Source: a virus. From it: DNA of 41,558 bases. A program made the position numbers and the translations under genes. The notes below the pieces were generated by a model, which was given only the letters and a program-made list of their open reading frames with translations, was not told where the DNA came from and did no database searches. This document shows positions 1 to 7,663 of the stretch, piece by piece; within the stretch, counting starts at the first letter, position 1, and every line of letters begins with the position of its first letter. The stretch is taken from the IMG/VR virus record IMGVR_UViG_3300037153_000079, positions 1 through 41,558 of that record. One strand, written 5' to 3'.

Positions 1-233
1 GAGATCCAAGTAGCGTAGCCACTCTGCTGCGTGAACTCGCCGCTGTAGGCTACGTCGCGCTTGCCTATTTGCCCGGATCCGCCGGAACTGCCGTAAACAG
101 TCTTGTGATGCTCGGTCTTTCCGTCGTGCCGGGATTTGAAGTCCTTGATGAACCTATCCAGGACGGCCTTCAGATCCGCTGTGCGAACTACCAGCGGATC
201 GAAGGACGCCCTGTATCCTTTCGCGTCAGGCAC
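1..233 (-). CDS. Hypothetical protein, C-terminal part cut by window edge
   Basis: An open minus-strand frame starts at a GTG at 231-233 and runs off the left edge, giving at least 77 residues. The start overlaps the end of the thyX gene (stop at 226-228 lies just inside it), the same close packing used by the other leftward genes. The protein opens with VPDAKGYRASFDPLVVRTAD and continues with a helix rich in Lys/Asp (LKAVLDRFIKDFKSRHDGK) and a Gly/Ser stretch. No family recognised. The coupling to thyX suggests it belongs to the same operon. It could begin at a later codon, but the composition is convincing from the GTG onward. Confidence 0.6.
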   Translation of the reverse strand, partial: MPDAKGYRASFDPLVVRTADLKAVLDRFIKDFKSRHDGKTEHHKTVYGSSGGSGQIGKRDVAYSGEFTQQSGYATWI

Positions 234-1158
234 CGATCCGATGATGTTCGGAGCGGAACTGCCGGTTACTCTCCCGTGCCCAAGCGAACGGGCACTGACC
301 TTCGACCGACTCCCAGCCCTGCCACCGACAGGTATGGTGCGTCCGAGGATCGTTTTCGTCGTACGGCATATCTTTGGCCCCGTGCGTCTGTTCACAGGTA
401 ATTTTGATGTACGGCTCCAGGAACGGATAAGCCCGGACGAGAATCTGTCCCATCATTCGGAAGACCGTGACGATTTCATGTTGGAACATCGAACAGGCTC
501 GATAAGCGTATGTGTCCAAGAATACCCGCAAAGGATACTCGCAGAGTATGTAATTAGTTGTTGCCTCGGGGAGCACAAAGCGCGCGTCTTGGTAGCTCAC
601 GTCCGCTTCGCAGGCGAGCTTGTACGCGCGCCGTGCGGCCTCGAACGCTCCGAACCACGCCTGCCTAACCTCCTCGGGTGCGTTCCAGACCGACTCGGGC
701 ATCCGTAGTTCCGGGCCGTTCCCGTAGAACGAGGCACGCATCGACTGTTGATGAAACGCCGCCTTGCGAGTTCGGACAAGCTGGTGGGTACAAGCCCTGG
801 AGACGCCGCCGACTTCGAACACGACGACTTGCGTCTCCAGGGCCGTCTGCAATCCACCCCTCAGCATCTCTTCCCAGTCGCGGTTATCCTCGTCTGGGCC
901 GTAAAGGTCGATGCCGATAGTCGCCCGCGTCGCCTTGGACAAGACCCGTTCGAACTCGGGGTTCAGACCCTGGACGAGCTTGACGGTGATCCCGTCGTCG
1001 CCTACCTGGATCAAGTCGTTGTCGGTCGGAGATACGTGGTGACCGTCGTTCATCGAGTGACGGTTGAATGCCACGTCGCGCAGGAGCGGAGTCTCGGAAC
1101 GATCCTCCCAACTGCGGGACGCCTGGTAGGGCTTCGGTATGCGAGGGGTGTATGTCAT
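226..1158 (-). CDS. thyX: FAD-dependent thymidylate synthase ThyX
   Basis: The 310-residue product matches the flavin-dependent thymidylate synthase family, which methylates dUMP to dTMP using methylenetetrahydrofolate and FAD/NADPH. The visible signature is the ThyX motif region, here HQLVRTRKAAFHQQSMRAS. The family form is RHR-x7-S, so His of the RHR triplet is replaced by Thr while the two Arg and the Ser are kept. A C-terminal helix with RACSMFQHEI and the ITCEQTHG segment also fit. At 310 aa it is slightly longer than typical bacterial ThyX (about 220-260). The ATG overlaps the HU-like gene stop in a TAATG, so translation is probably coupled. It would supply dTTP for phage replication next to the DnaE polymerase. 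Confidence 0.88.
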   Translation of the reverse strand: MTYTPRIPKPYQASRSWEDRSETPLLRDVAFNRHSMNDGHHVSPTDNDLIQVGDDGITVKLVQGLNPEFERVLSKATRATIGIDLYGPDEDNRDWEEMLRGGLQTALETQVVVFEVGGVSRACTHQLVRTRKAAFHQQSMRASFYGNGPELRMPESVWNAPEEVRQAWFGAFEAARRAYKLACEADVSYQDARFVLPEATTNYILCEYPLRVFLDTYAYRACSMFQHEIVTVFRMMGQILVRAYPFLEPYIKITCEQTHGAKDMPYDENDPRTHHTCRWQGWESVEGQCPFAWARESNRQFRSEHHRIGA

Positions 1159-1514
1159 TACTTCTTTCCGTTCGCCTCGATAGTTGCGATCAGCTTCTTG
1201 CTCTCCTTCGAGGCTGGGTCAGGCAGGACGCGCTTCAGTCCCCTCATCGGGTAGGCCCGCACCGTCAGCTTCGCAGGACGGCCCGGATGAGGCTGTGTGC
1301 CTCCTGTCGAGGGATTCCGAGTCAGCGTGCCCTTCTTGATCGCGGGGCTGACGCGGAGCTTGAATTTGACGTAGGGCGTCGTAACTTCGTTGCCCTCAGC
1401 CAGTTCGTCGGCGGCGATTTGGAAGAACATGTTGATGCACTCCTTGACCTCTCCCTTCGGCCAATCGAGTTCCGCCGCCACCTCTTCGATCAGATACGCC
1501 ATACTAGCTGCCAT
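1158..1514 (-). CDS. HU/IHF-like DNA-binding protein
   Basis: A protein of about 118 residues that reads as a divergent bacterial histone-like (HU/IHF) protein. The N-terminal helical part (LIEEVAAELDWPKGEVKECI) is followed by the typical strand/arm region with TPYVKFKLRVSPAIKKGTLT, NPSTGG and a second Lys/Arg-rich strand. The NPxTG-like segment corresponds to the DNA-intercalating arm of HU. The start at 1512-1514 is chosen because AGGAGGGAG sits directly upstream; an upstream ATG at 1530-1532 lacks a ribosome-binding site. The gene overlaps its upstream neighbour by 11 bases and thyX by one. It probably bends or packages phage DNA or assists replication initiation. Confidence 0.7.
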   Translation of the reverse strand: MAASMAYLIEEVAAELDWPKGEVKECINMFFQIAADELAEGNEVTTPYVKFKLRVSPAIKKGTLTRNPSTGGTQPHPGRPAKLTVRAYPMRGLKRVLPDPASKESKKLIATIEANGKK

Positions 1515-1773
1515 GCTCCCTCCTGAGTTCAAGAACGGCGGTGTACGCCTCTCCGATTTGTCCTCCTACGATTTCACTCGCAACGTCTCCGTTGAAGAAG
1601 TCGAAGCCAGGAAACCTCTTGCGTAGGGTTACGATGTCGATGCCGTTGTCTCCGTGCATTAGCTCGTATGGAGTCATCGAAGCGACTTCGTACGCGCCCT
1701 GGAGGCCGCGCTTGATAGCCGCCATGATGAATACATCAGCCGGGTCTTCGGTGCTGAACCTGACCCTTGCCAT
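1504..1773 (-). CDS. Hypothetical protein, 89 aa
   Basis: A small soluble protein beginning MARVRFSTEDPADVFIMAAI, acidic in its middle (ELMHGDNGIDIVTLRKRF) and with a charged C-terminal helix. It is preceded by the same AGGAGGGAGC leader as the HU-like gene, so the two probably form a translational pair. The stop overlaps the HU-like start. No domain is recognised. Length, codon usage and the ribosome-binding site make it a real gene. Confidence 0.65.
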   Translation of the reverse strand: MARVRFSTEDPADVFIMAAIKRGLQGAYEVASMTPYELMHGDNGIDIVTLRKRFPGFDFFNGDVASEIVGGQIGEAYTAVLELRREHGS

Positions 1774-1791
1774 GCTCCCTCCTACTCCCTT

Positions 1792-2115
1792 CTAGATGAG
1801 GCCGCACATCCGTGCGGTGTTGGGCCACGGGTACCAGCCACTTCTGCGATAAAGGATCCTCCCTCTGTAGAGTTGTTCGCCCACCGACGCTTGGTGTGGA
1901 TATCCTCTGCCTCCGACGCTATGCCATGTGGAGAGCATGAACTGGAGCCCACCGTAGAATCCGTTGCCGGTGTTCGCGTTCCATGCTCCTTCGTAGCGAT
2001 GTATGCAGAGTAGTCCACGAGTGATGTAGTCCTGCTTTTGTGCTAGTGCTGCCTCAGTTCCCATGGCCCCTCCCAGGGCCAGGAGGAGCATGGTTAGTAG
2101 GAGCAGTCTATGCAA
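1792..2115 (-). CDS. Secreted Rpf/transglycosylase-like (lysozyme-fold) protein
   Basis: A TTG-started protein of 107 residues with a Sec-type signal peptide (MHRLLLLTMLLLALGGAMG, then an AxA-like AALAQ site). The mature part matches the resuscitation-promoting-factor/transglycosylase-like domain: CIHRYEGAWNANTGNGFYGG, LQFMLSTWHSVGG and a C-terminal WPNTARMCGL. The Glu in HRYEG corresponds to the catalytic Glu of the family (usually RHEG/RxES), and two Cys could form the family disulfide. It would cleave peptidoglycan outside the membrane. Rpf-type domains are mainly actinobacterial, so this gene is one pointer to the host. It sits between dnaE and the HU gene, far from the endolysin, so an entry, growth-stimulating or accessory lysis role is possible. 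Confidence 0.78.
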   Translation of the reverse strand: MHRLLLLTMLLLALGGAMGTEAALAQKQDYITRGLLCIHRYEGAWNANTGNGFYGGLQFMLSTWHSVGGRGYPHQASVGEQLYRGRILYRRSGWYPWPNTARMCGLI

Positions 2116-2134
2116 GGTCGTCTCCCCTATTCGT

Positions 2135-2197
2135 TTACTGGGTACGCAGTTCCATCCTGCGACTTACCAGTTGTCTACCTCGTATCACCTCCTTTCT
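2135..2197 (-). promoter_or_regulatory. Perfect Shine-Dalgarno stretch before the Rpf-like gene, with a possible 17-codon leader ORF
   Basis: Reading the minus strand, AGAAAGGAGGTGATAC lies between the dnaE stop and the Rpf-like gene. It is complementary to essentially the whole 3' tail of bacterial 16S rRNA. No normal start codon lies 5-10 bases downstream. The only in-register choice is the GTG inside GGAGGTGATA (2186-2188), which would give a 17-residue peptide ending at TAA 2135-2137. It may be a leader peptide, a standby ribosome site, or chance. Confidence 0.35.
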
Positions 2198-2212
2198 CTC
2201 CCCCGATTGTGG

Positions 2213-5200
2213 TCAAGGCTGAAGAATCCACATGTTGTTGACGTAGATCTCGCGCGCCGCGCGCCATCCGGGCTTCGTGCCCCGGATGAGAACGATGTCA
2301 TCATTCAGCGCGATCTGCCAGAGCAGATTCTTGAATTTTGGATATTTCCAGCGAGTGATGCGGATTGAGACGATATCGGTCGTGTCGTAGCCCGCGAGCA
2401 GCATCCACTCGTTTAGCTCCGGATGCTTCACCGTCGCCGGGTCTAACTCCTCGCCGGTACGAGCGCGGTTGACTTCGAAGATGTCGCGCAGGTTCTTGTG
2501 GACGATGATCCCCAGCCAGACGATCTCTTGATCCTCGCCGCGCTCGTAGGGAACCTCGACCGCGTTGTGCGTCGGTGTCGGTAGGTTAAGCCGCGGCAGG
2601 TCGGAGCGAACAGACGCGATCTTCTTGTTGAGCGTCTCGATGCCGAACGGATCCTCGGCTGTCGTGTAAGACTTGATCTTCTCAATCGTCTTTGGGCCGA
2701 TACCTTGCACCTCTATGAGATTGTCCCACGTAGGCTGCCAGCGCTTGAAATCCGGGTCGTTCATCAGACGGGACATCCGCTTCTCGGGATGATCTCTCCA
2801 GTCGATGATCTTTGTAGCGATAGCGGGGCCGATGCCGTCGATCTGGTCGAAGCCGGGACGGAGCGCGCGACGGCCCTCCAACTCCCAAGTCAGTCCGGAC
2901 TTACGCAGGTCGTACGGGAGGATCCGGAAGCCGTGCCGGATCGAATCCTGAAGCATAATGACCTGACCGTCGAGCTTGGCCTTGGACGTTACGGTCGCCT
3001 TCGCGTTAGCGCTGCCGCCCGCGCCGCCTCCTTGCGAGGTCTTCTTGTCGGCGCGTCGCAGCATCGCGGTATAGAACGCGCCCGGATGGTGCACCTTGAA
3101 CCACATCGTCCACCAAGCTATGTAGCCGTAGCTTACGGAATGGGCTGCATTGAATGCGTATGACCCGCTGGTTGTGAGGTCGCCCCAGATCGAACGGGCC
3201 AAGTCCTGGTCGATGGGCGGGAAGTCCGTCCGCTTGTGGATCGTCCGCGCGCCCTCCCAGAACCGCTCCCACTGGCGGTTGAACTCCTGGTCGCCTAGTT
3301 TCCGGGAGATGATCTTTCGGATGTAGGCTGCGTGAGTCCAGTCGAAGTTTCCGATCTCTCGGACGATCTGGAGGATCTGTTCTTGATAGACGATCTGATG
3401 CTGGGTGAATCCCGTGATGTGGTTAAGTGCAGGGTGACGGAGATGTGGCTGTTTCTCTCCTCGCTTGATGTCAACGTAATCGGCAACAGCGCCATTATGG
3501 AGCGGGCCAGGTCGCGCGAGAGCAGTAACGTGACAGACTTCGTTGAAGTCATTCGGTCGCACGGAGCCGTTGACCATTCGCATCGCTCGACCCTCAAACT
3601 GGAAAATTCCGACGACATCGTTCCTCCTGAACCCCTCGATGGTGCGTTCGTCCTCAAGCGGGATCTCGTAGAGGAACGACGCTGGCTTGTCAATCATCTT
3701 GCACATCAGGACGAGCGCATCGAGCGCGGAGATACCGAGCAGATCGATCTTGAGGACGCCCAGGTACTCTGCGTCGTACTTGTCGATAGCGACGACCTGG
3801 ATCATTCTCTTCCGAACCTCGCGCTCCAAGATCGCCGTCACGTCGGTGATCGGCTCGTTCGAGATGGCGACTCCGGCCGCGTGGACACCGAAGCCGCGAA
3901 CGTTACCTTCCAGCGCAGTCGCGTCCATGATCTGCGGATAGCGGTTGACTACGTCCGCGGCCTGCTCGAATTGCTCGATGGTGTCCTCGATAGTCGCGCT
4001 CGCGCGCAGGTCGCCGGACGACCGCTCTAGCAGAACTCCCTTGATTGTCTCGACCTCGTACTTGGGGATGCGGTGGACGCGGGCTACGTCGTCGAGCGCG
4101 AGCTTCGACTTGAAGACCTGGAACGTCCCGATCTGGTTGACCTGTTCTCGGCCGTACTTTGAAACCAGATAGTCAATGATCTCGCCACGCCGAACGGATT
4201 CAAAGTCAAGGTCGATATCCGGCAAGTCCATCCGGGTAATGTCGATGAACCTCTCGAACACGAGATGGGGGAACCGCATCGGGTTGACCTCCGTGATACG
4301 CAGAAGCCAGCAGACAAGGCTAGCCGCCGCCGACCCACGCGCAGGCCCAACTCCAATCCCCGCGTTCTTCGCAAACTTAACGAGGTCGGATACGATGAGG
4401 AAGTAATCGACAAAATCCTTCTCCTCGATGATCGACATTTCGTACCGCAGTCGCTTGGCGTAACTCTTCCGCTCGGCGTACGAGAGACGGTCGCATCCTC
4501 GGAAGGCCCATCCTTCCTTGATCCAGGCGCGGAACGTCTCCGCGCCGGACATCCCGCGCGTAGGGAAGCGTACCATCGGGAGGCGCGGTAGCTCGACCGT
4601 ACAATCCTGCGACAGTTCCTCGGTCATCAGGATGGCGTTGATCGCCTCCTGCCGAGTCAGGCCGGTCTCGGTTAGTCGCTTCAGGATGGCTCGGTCTGTC
4701 ACCGGCGGACAAAGCTCGGCAGTGTAGCCCCAGGACTTCGCCAGATCCTCGGGCGTCTTGCGCCCGCCGTTCCGGAGCGAGTGGAGTACCTTCTGCAGTT
4801 CCTTCTCCGTCGGCAACGTGTAGTGGCAATCGAGCGTCGCTACGAGCGGGATGCCAAGCTCCCGAGCAATCCTAGCAAGCTGTGGGTTGGCCTTCCGGGT
4901 ATCGGCAAGCTCAGGAAAGGCTTGAATCTCGATGAAATAGTTATCGTGAAGCGCCCGCTTGAATCGTTGCGCAACGGATAGAGCACGCCGATAACCCGCA
5001 TCCCGAGGATGTATGCCCTTGCCTCCCAGCAGCGATGTGAAAAGGAGTCCTGACTGACAGCCCGATAAGACCACGAGATCCTTTTGATGGGCGGTAAGCA
5101 TAGACCCGTCAACGGTTGCTTCATAGTAGAAGCCCTCCATATACGAGCGGGTTACGAGTTGGAGGATGTTCTGGTATCCGGCCGCGCTGCGCGCGAGGAT

Positions 5201-5644
5201 CGTGAGGTGATTCTTCAGCTGCTGCCGACGGTCGGGGTCGATCTCGCCGGTGTACAACTCGATCCCGAAGATCGGCTTGATCCCTTCCTCGCGCGCAGCC
5301 TGCTCGAACTTCACATGGGACATTACGTTCCCATGCTCGGTTAGCGCGAGGGCGCTGCCTCGGAGTTCTCCAATTCTTCGACAATGTGCGTCAGGCAGCT
5401 GAAAGCCGTCGAGGAAGGAATAGGTGGAGTGGTGATGGAGTGAAACGAATCGCATTGGTCGCACCACACGATTATTTCGATCTGTACCTTTCTCCTTCCG
5501 AACAAGTGCCGGAGTTTCCGCATGCGCGCACTCCTTCCTGCCGAAAGCGGAGAGCTTGGCGTGATCGGGTGACTCTCCGCGCTGTACCTTCTTCCCGAAG
5601 GCGGATAGCTTGGCTCGGTCGGGGTTCTCGCCGCGCTGAATCAT
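2213..5644 (-). CDS. dnaE: DNA polymerase III alpha subunit (DnaE-like replicative polymerase)
   Basis: A C-family DNA polymerase of up to 1143 residues. The PHP domain starts at MRFVSLHHHSTYSFLDGF (about residue 64), with EHGNV and GIELYTG following. The palm carries GPARGSAAASLV (about 431), the catalytic PDIDLDFE (about 474) and KIDLLG (about 630). Two helix-hairpin-helix motifs near 933 and 983 (IDGIGPAI, VQGIGPKTI) bind DNA. No epsilon-type exonuclease is seen nearby, so proofreading would rely on PHP or the host. The start is uncertain. The ATG at 5642-5644 overlaps the upstream stop in an ATGA, but the first 63 residues contain a duplicated 17-residue unit not part of PHP. An internal ATG at 5453-5455 begins exactly at the PHP domain but has no ribosome-binding site. 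Confidence 0.93.
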   Translation of the reverse strand: MIQRGENPDRAKLSAFGKKVQRGESPDHAKLSAFGRKECAHAETPALVRKEKGTDRNNRVVRPMRFVSLHHHSTYSFLDGFQLPDAHCRRIGELRGSALALTEHGNVMSHVKFEQAAREEGIKPIFGIELYTGEIDPDRRQQLKNHLTILARSAAGYQNILQLVTRSYMEGFYYEATVDGSMLTAHQKDLVVLSGCQSGLLFTSLLGGKGIHPRDAGYRRALSVAQRFKRALHDNYFIEIQAFPELADTRKANPQLARIARELGIPLVATLDCHYTLPTEKELQKVLHSLRNGGRKTPEDLAKSWGYTAELCPPVTDRAILKRLTETGLTRQEAINAILMTEELSQDCTVELPRLPMVRFPTRGMSGAETFRAWIKEGWAFRGCDRLSYAERKSYAKRLRYEMSIIEEKDFVDYFLIVSDLVKFAKNAGIGVGPARGSAAASLVCWLLRITEVNPMRFPHLVFERFIDITRMDLPDIDLDFESVRRGEIIDYLVSKYGREQVNQIGTFQVFKSKLALDDVARVHRIPKYEVETIKGVLLERSSGDLRASATIEDTIEQFEQAADVVNRYPQIMDATALEGNVRGFGVHAAGVAISNEPITDVTAILEREVRKRMIQVVAIDKYDAEYLGVLKIDLLGISALDALVLMCKMIDKPASFLYEIPLEDERTIEGFRRNDVVGIFQFEGRAMRMVNGSVRPNDFNEVCHVTALARPGPLHNGAVADYVDIKRGEKQPHLRHPALNHITGFTQHQIVYQEQILQIVREIGNFDWTHAAYIRKIISRKLGDQEFNRQWERFWEGARTIHKRTDFPPIDQDLARSIWGDLTTSGSYAFNAAHSVSYGYIAWWTMWFKVHHPGAFYTAMLRRADKKTSQGGGAGGSANAKATVTSKAKLDGQVIMLQDSIRHGFRILPYDLRKSGLTWELEGRRALRPGFDQIDGIGPAIATKIIDWRDHPEKRMSRLMNDPDFKRWQPTWDNLIEVQGIGPKTIEKIKSYTTAEDPFGIETLNKKIASVRSDLPRLNLPTPTHNAVEVPYERGEDQEIVWLGIIVHKNLRDIFEVNRARTGEELDPATVKHPELNEWMLLAGYDTTDIVSIRITRWKYPKFKNLLWQIALNDDIVLIRGTKPGWRAAREIYVNNMWILQP
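5341..5523 (-). CDS. Possible small protein overlapping the dnaE 5' end
   Basis: This frame has the better ribosome-binding site of the region (AGGAAGGAG, 6 bases before the ATG at 5521-5523) and begins MRKLRHLFGRRKVQIEIIVW, followed by a CxxC (CDQC). The first 33 residues look like a small zinc-binding protein. The rest is Ser/Pro-rich and overlaps the PHP-coding part of dnaE in another frame. It may be a true short gene, a leader whose translation feeds the internal dnaE start, or chance. Confidence 0.33.
   Translation of the reverse strand: MRKLRHLFGRRKVQIEIIVWCDQCDSFHSITTPPIPSSTAFSCLTHIVEELENSEAAPSR
5527..5635. repeat. Direct repeat of about 51 bp ahead of the polymerase PHP domain
   Basis: Two adjacent copies of a 51-base unit code, in the dnaE frame, for QRGENPDRAKLSAFGKK and QRGESPDHAKLSAFGRK. 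The period is a multiple of three, so the duplication keeps the frame. The copies differ at several bases, so the duplication is not very recent. It is either an N-terminal extension of DnaE or a duplicated leader. Confidence 0.6.
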
Positions 5645-5988
5645 CCTCTATGTCCCCGCCGGATCTGCTTGATCAGAAAATTGGCGTAGTTGATGACGTC
5701 GAGACAGTCTTCGATGATCACTCGGTCGTAGGCTGCTTGAGGCTGCTCGGGGCCGACGACGGTCGGGTACACTCTCTCGCGTCCTTGGTACGCTGCCTTG
5801 ATCCGCATTACTCGTTCCTCTAGCTCGCGGATCTTGTCCGAGGGCGGCCACTCTAGCCACATCTGCCCTCGAACCTTGCTCTTGTCGAGGAAGATTTTGT
5901 TTGCGGCGACGAGGACTGCGAGGTGCTCGTCTCCGTAGTCAGTCCTTGCCGTGCTTGCGGTACCACTGCTCTGTGAGGAACTCGACAT
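5641..5988 (-). CDS. DUF1599/nucleotide-modification-associated-domain-like protein
   Basis: A 115-residue protein with a pattern resembling the DUF1599 (Nmad1) family: an early YGDEH after a charged start, an R/K-rich helix (DKSKVRGQMW), DKIRELEERVMRI in the middle and a C-terminal EDCLDVINYANFLIKQI helix. In that family Tyr-Gly-Asp and ExxxDxxNYA are typical, and members often lie next to phage thymidylate synthase-like or base-modifying genes. Here the neighbours are ThyX, a HAD phosphatase and an FAD enzyme. The start at 5986-5988 lies inside the upstream gene; no later start precedes the conserved YGD. The family assignment is tentative. Confidence 0.55.
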   Translation of the reverse strand: MSSSSQSSGTASTARTDYGDEHLAVLVAANKIFLDKSKVRGQMWLEWPPSDKIRELEERVMRIKAAYQGRERVYPTVVGPEQPQAAYDRVIIEDCLDVINYANFLIKQIRRGHRG

Positions 5989-6583
5989 CCGCGATGATCT
6001 CCCCTATTTCGAAGCGGTCATTGTGGGCGGTGTTGTACGGATTCGCAATCAGGATCGCTACCTCGCGTCCGAATACGGCGTCAGCTGCCTCGCACATATC
6101 TGGTAAATCGTCTATGACGGCAGCGACCCGATCCGCGTTGACGCGCCGAACTAGCTGCTCGTACTTGTCCTCGTCGAACAACATCCCCTCGTACTCAATA
6201 TCGTGTATATCGCACCACCAGACGGTATCCGGGACTATGTTGTCGAGCGAGAGGTAGGGGCGCGTCGTCGTGATCCAAAGCTCGGCTCCCTGCTTCTTGA
6301 TCTCGTAGCAGAGGTTCCAGGCGTAGTCGTACGCAGGCATCGTTCGCTTCATTCCGCCCTGCCGGTAGGCGAGCTTGACGTCGTGCCAGTCCTTGTCTGT
6401 CTTCCCGGTCATCGCCGTCCACCAAGTACGGAAGGGCGAGTCTCCGACGTAGCCGGTCGGAGCCTCCATATCGAAGTAGTTTGCGGAGAACTCCAGGAAA
6501 TGCCCGTGGTAGTCTCCGAGCGTGCCGTCGATATCGACCGCGATGATCGGCTTCACGATACGGCTACAGACTGAGCAGTGCAT
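5939..6583 (-). CDS. HAD-superfamily phosphatase / 5'-(deoxy)nucleotidase-like
   Basis: A HAD hydrolase of about 214 residues. Motif I is IIAVDIDGTLGDYHGHF, carrying the nucleophile/acid Asp pair (DxDGT). Motif II is in ELWITTTRP, and motif IV is in AAVIDDLPDMCEAA. The cap region is aromatic (PFRTWWTAMTG). Size and layout suit a small deoxynucleotidase or polynucleotide 3'-phosphatase-like enzyme acting on nucleotides. ATG 6581-6583 is chosen because AAAGAGGT lies 6 bases upstream; GTG 6554-6556, just after the upstream stop, is the alternative. It overlaps the FAD enzyme gene upstream and the DUF1599-like gene downstream. Confidence 0.75.
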   Translation of the reverse strand: MHCSVCSRIVKPIIAVDIDGTLGDYHGHFLEFSANYFDMEAPTGYVGDSPFRTWWTAMTGKTDKDWHDVKLAYRQGGMKRTMPAYDYAWNLCYEIKKQGAELWITTTRPYLSLDNIVPDTVWWCDIHDIEYEGMLFDEDKYEQLVRRVNADRVAAVIDDLPDMCEAADAVFGREVAILIANPYNTAHNDRFEIGEIIADVEFLTEQWYRKHGKD

Positions 6584-7358
6584 CCTGAACCTCTTTGTAG
6601 CTGTGGTGGGTGAAGGCGTTCTTGCTCCACTTCCCGAACCGGCCCAGGCGGACGATGCCCGGGTAGCAGTCGCAATCGGTGCCGAGCGGCTTGACTCCTC
6701 CGGATACCTCCAGTCCTTCGACGGCCCGCTGCGCCTCAAGGTAGCGCGGGGCGTGCTTGACCGAGAACTCATAGCTGTGGTAGCCGTTGATGACTGAGTA
6801 TCGGTACCAAGATGGGATTGTAAGTGGCTCATGTTCGAGGCCGTTGTAGACCATCAGGTCATTCAGCTTCTGCTTCGCTCGCCCGTGTAGAACCCAAATC
6901 GGCACGTCCTCGAACGAGTGCTGCCAGTTCTCGCAGAGCATCCGGATAGGGACAGTCGAGAACACTTTGCCATAGTCGTCGGTGATCTCGTGGACGAGGC
7001 GCGGGTAGATGTCCGTGTCGATGATCCTACTACCGTACTTCGCCCAAAGCTTCCGGTACATCTTTCCCATATCCCATCCGGACGTGAGTCCGTCCTCGAA
7101 CTTGTCCCAAGAGACCGGCGCGTTGCGGTCGCCGTAGACGTTGCGCGCGTAGCCCTCGCGCGTACCAATCTTGTTGACGAGGATCGATAGCTCGGGCTCG
7201 TCGGGACAAAGGCCGGGGATCGGCTCGTGAAGGTACATCGCGCCGAACATCTTGCTCGACCGGCGACGCGAGTAGATCGTGACCGTATGGCCTAGCTGCT
7301 CGGCCGCATAGGCGGCGATAAGACCCGCGGGGCCGCATCCCAAGACCGCGACTCGCAT
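6564..7358 (-). CDS. FAD/NAD(P)-binding oxidoreductase-like protein
   Basis: The 264-residue protein opens with a dinucleotide-binding fold: MRVAVLGCGPAGLIAAYAAE shows the GxGxxG glycine motif, followed by a Glu/Arg-containing second strand (VTIYSRRR). The remaining sequence (HEPIPGLCPDEPELSI, GRAKQKLNDLMVYNG) resembles thioredoxin-reductase/monooxygenase-like folds, but no CxxC redox motif is seen. The start overlaps the upstream stop in TGATG. Together with ThyX, the HAD protein and the DUF1599-like protein it could act in nucleotide or base modification; that role is inference from context. Confidence 0.68.
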   Translation of the reverse strand: MRVAVLGCGPAGLIAAYAAEQLGHTVTIYSRRRSSKMFGAMYLHEPIPGLCPDEPELSILVNKIGTREGYARNVYGDRNAPVSWDKFEDGLTSGWDMGKMYRKLWAKYGSRIIDTDIYPRLVHEITDDYGKVFSTVPIRMLCENWQHSFEDVPIWVLHGRAKQKLNDLMVYNGLEHEPLTIPSWYRYSVINGYHSYEFSVKHAPRYLEAQRAVEGLEVSGGVKPLGTDCDCYPGIVRLGRFGKWSKNAFTHHSYKEVQDALLSL

Positions 7359-7663
7359 CAGTAATCCACTCTCATCCCGAGGCCGGTGATCTTCACATCC
7401 CTCTGCTCGTTGTCTCTCATGATGATGAAGGTAAGCTCTTGGAGAGTACCGTCTCCAAGATTTCCCACGATATCCCTAACCCCCATGATAGTCCACCCGA
7501 TGAGGTGCAGATTTCGGTCGGTACTGCGGAGAACGGACTGCTCGATCCCTTGGGCTCCGCCCCCGATAAGAAGCTGCTCGTGTTCTCCCTCGCGCTCAAA
7601 GCGGACTCGCTCTGGCGCGTCTTCAGGGCGAGTAGCCGGTGTGTACTCTTCATCGTTCTCCAT
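7358..7663 (-). CDS. Hypothetical protein, 101 aa
   Basis: An acidic N-terminus (MENDEEYTPATRPEDAPERV) is followed by a beta-rich half (LHLIGWTIMGVRDIVGNL, GTLQELTFIIMRDN). The start lies 14 bases inside the end of the primase-MCM gene, in another frame, and the stop overlaps the FAD enzyme start. No family recognised. The operon position suggests a role linked to replication or nucleotide metabolism. Confidence 0.65.
   Translation of the reverse strand: MENDEEYTPATRPEDAPERVRFEREGEHEQLLIGGGAQGIEQSVLRSTDRNLHLIGWTIMGVRDIVGNLGDGTLQELTFIIMRDNEQRDVKITGLGMRVDY

Noticed and set aside
136-708. Plus-strand open frame over thyX
   Set aside because: Antisense to ThyX, whose motifs and overlaps with its neighbours are clear.
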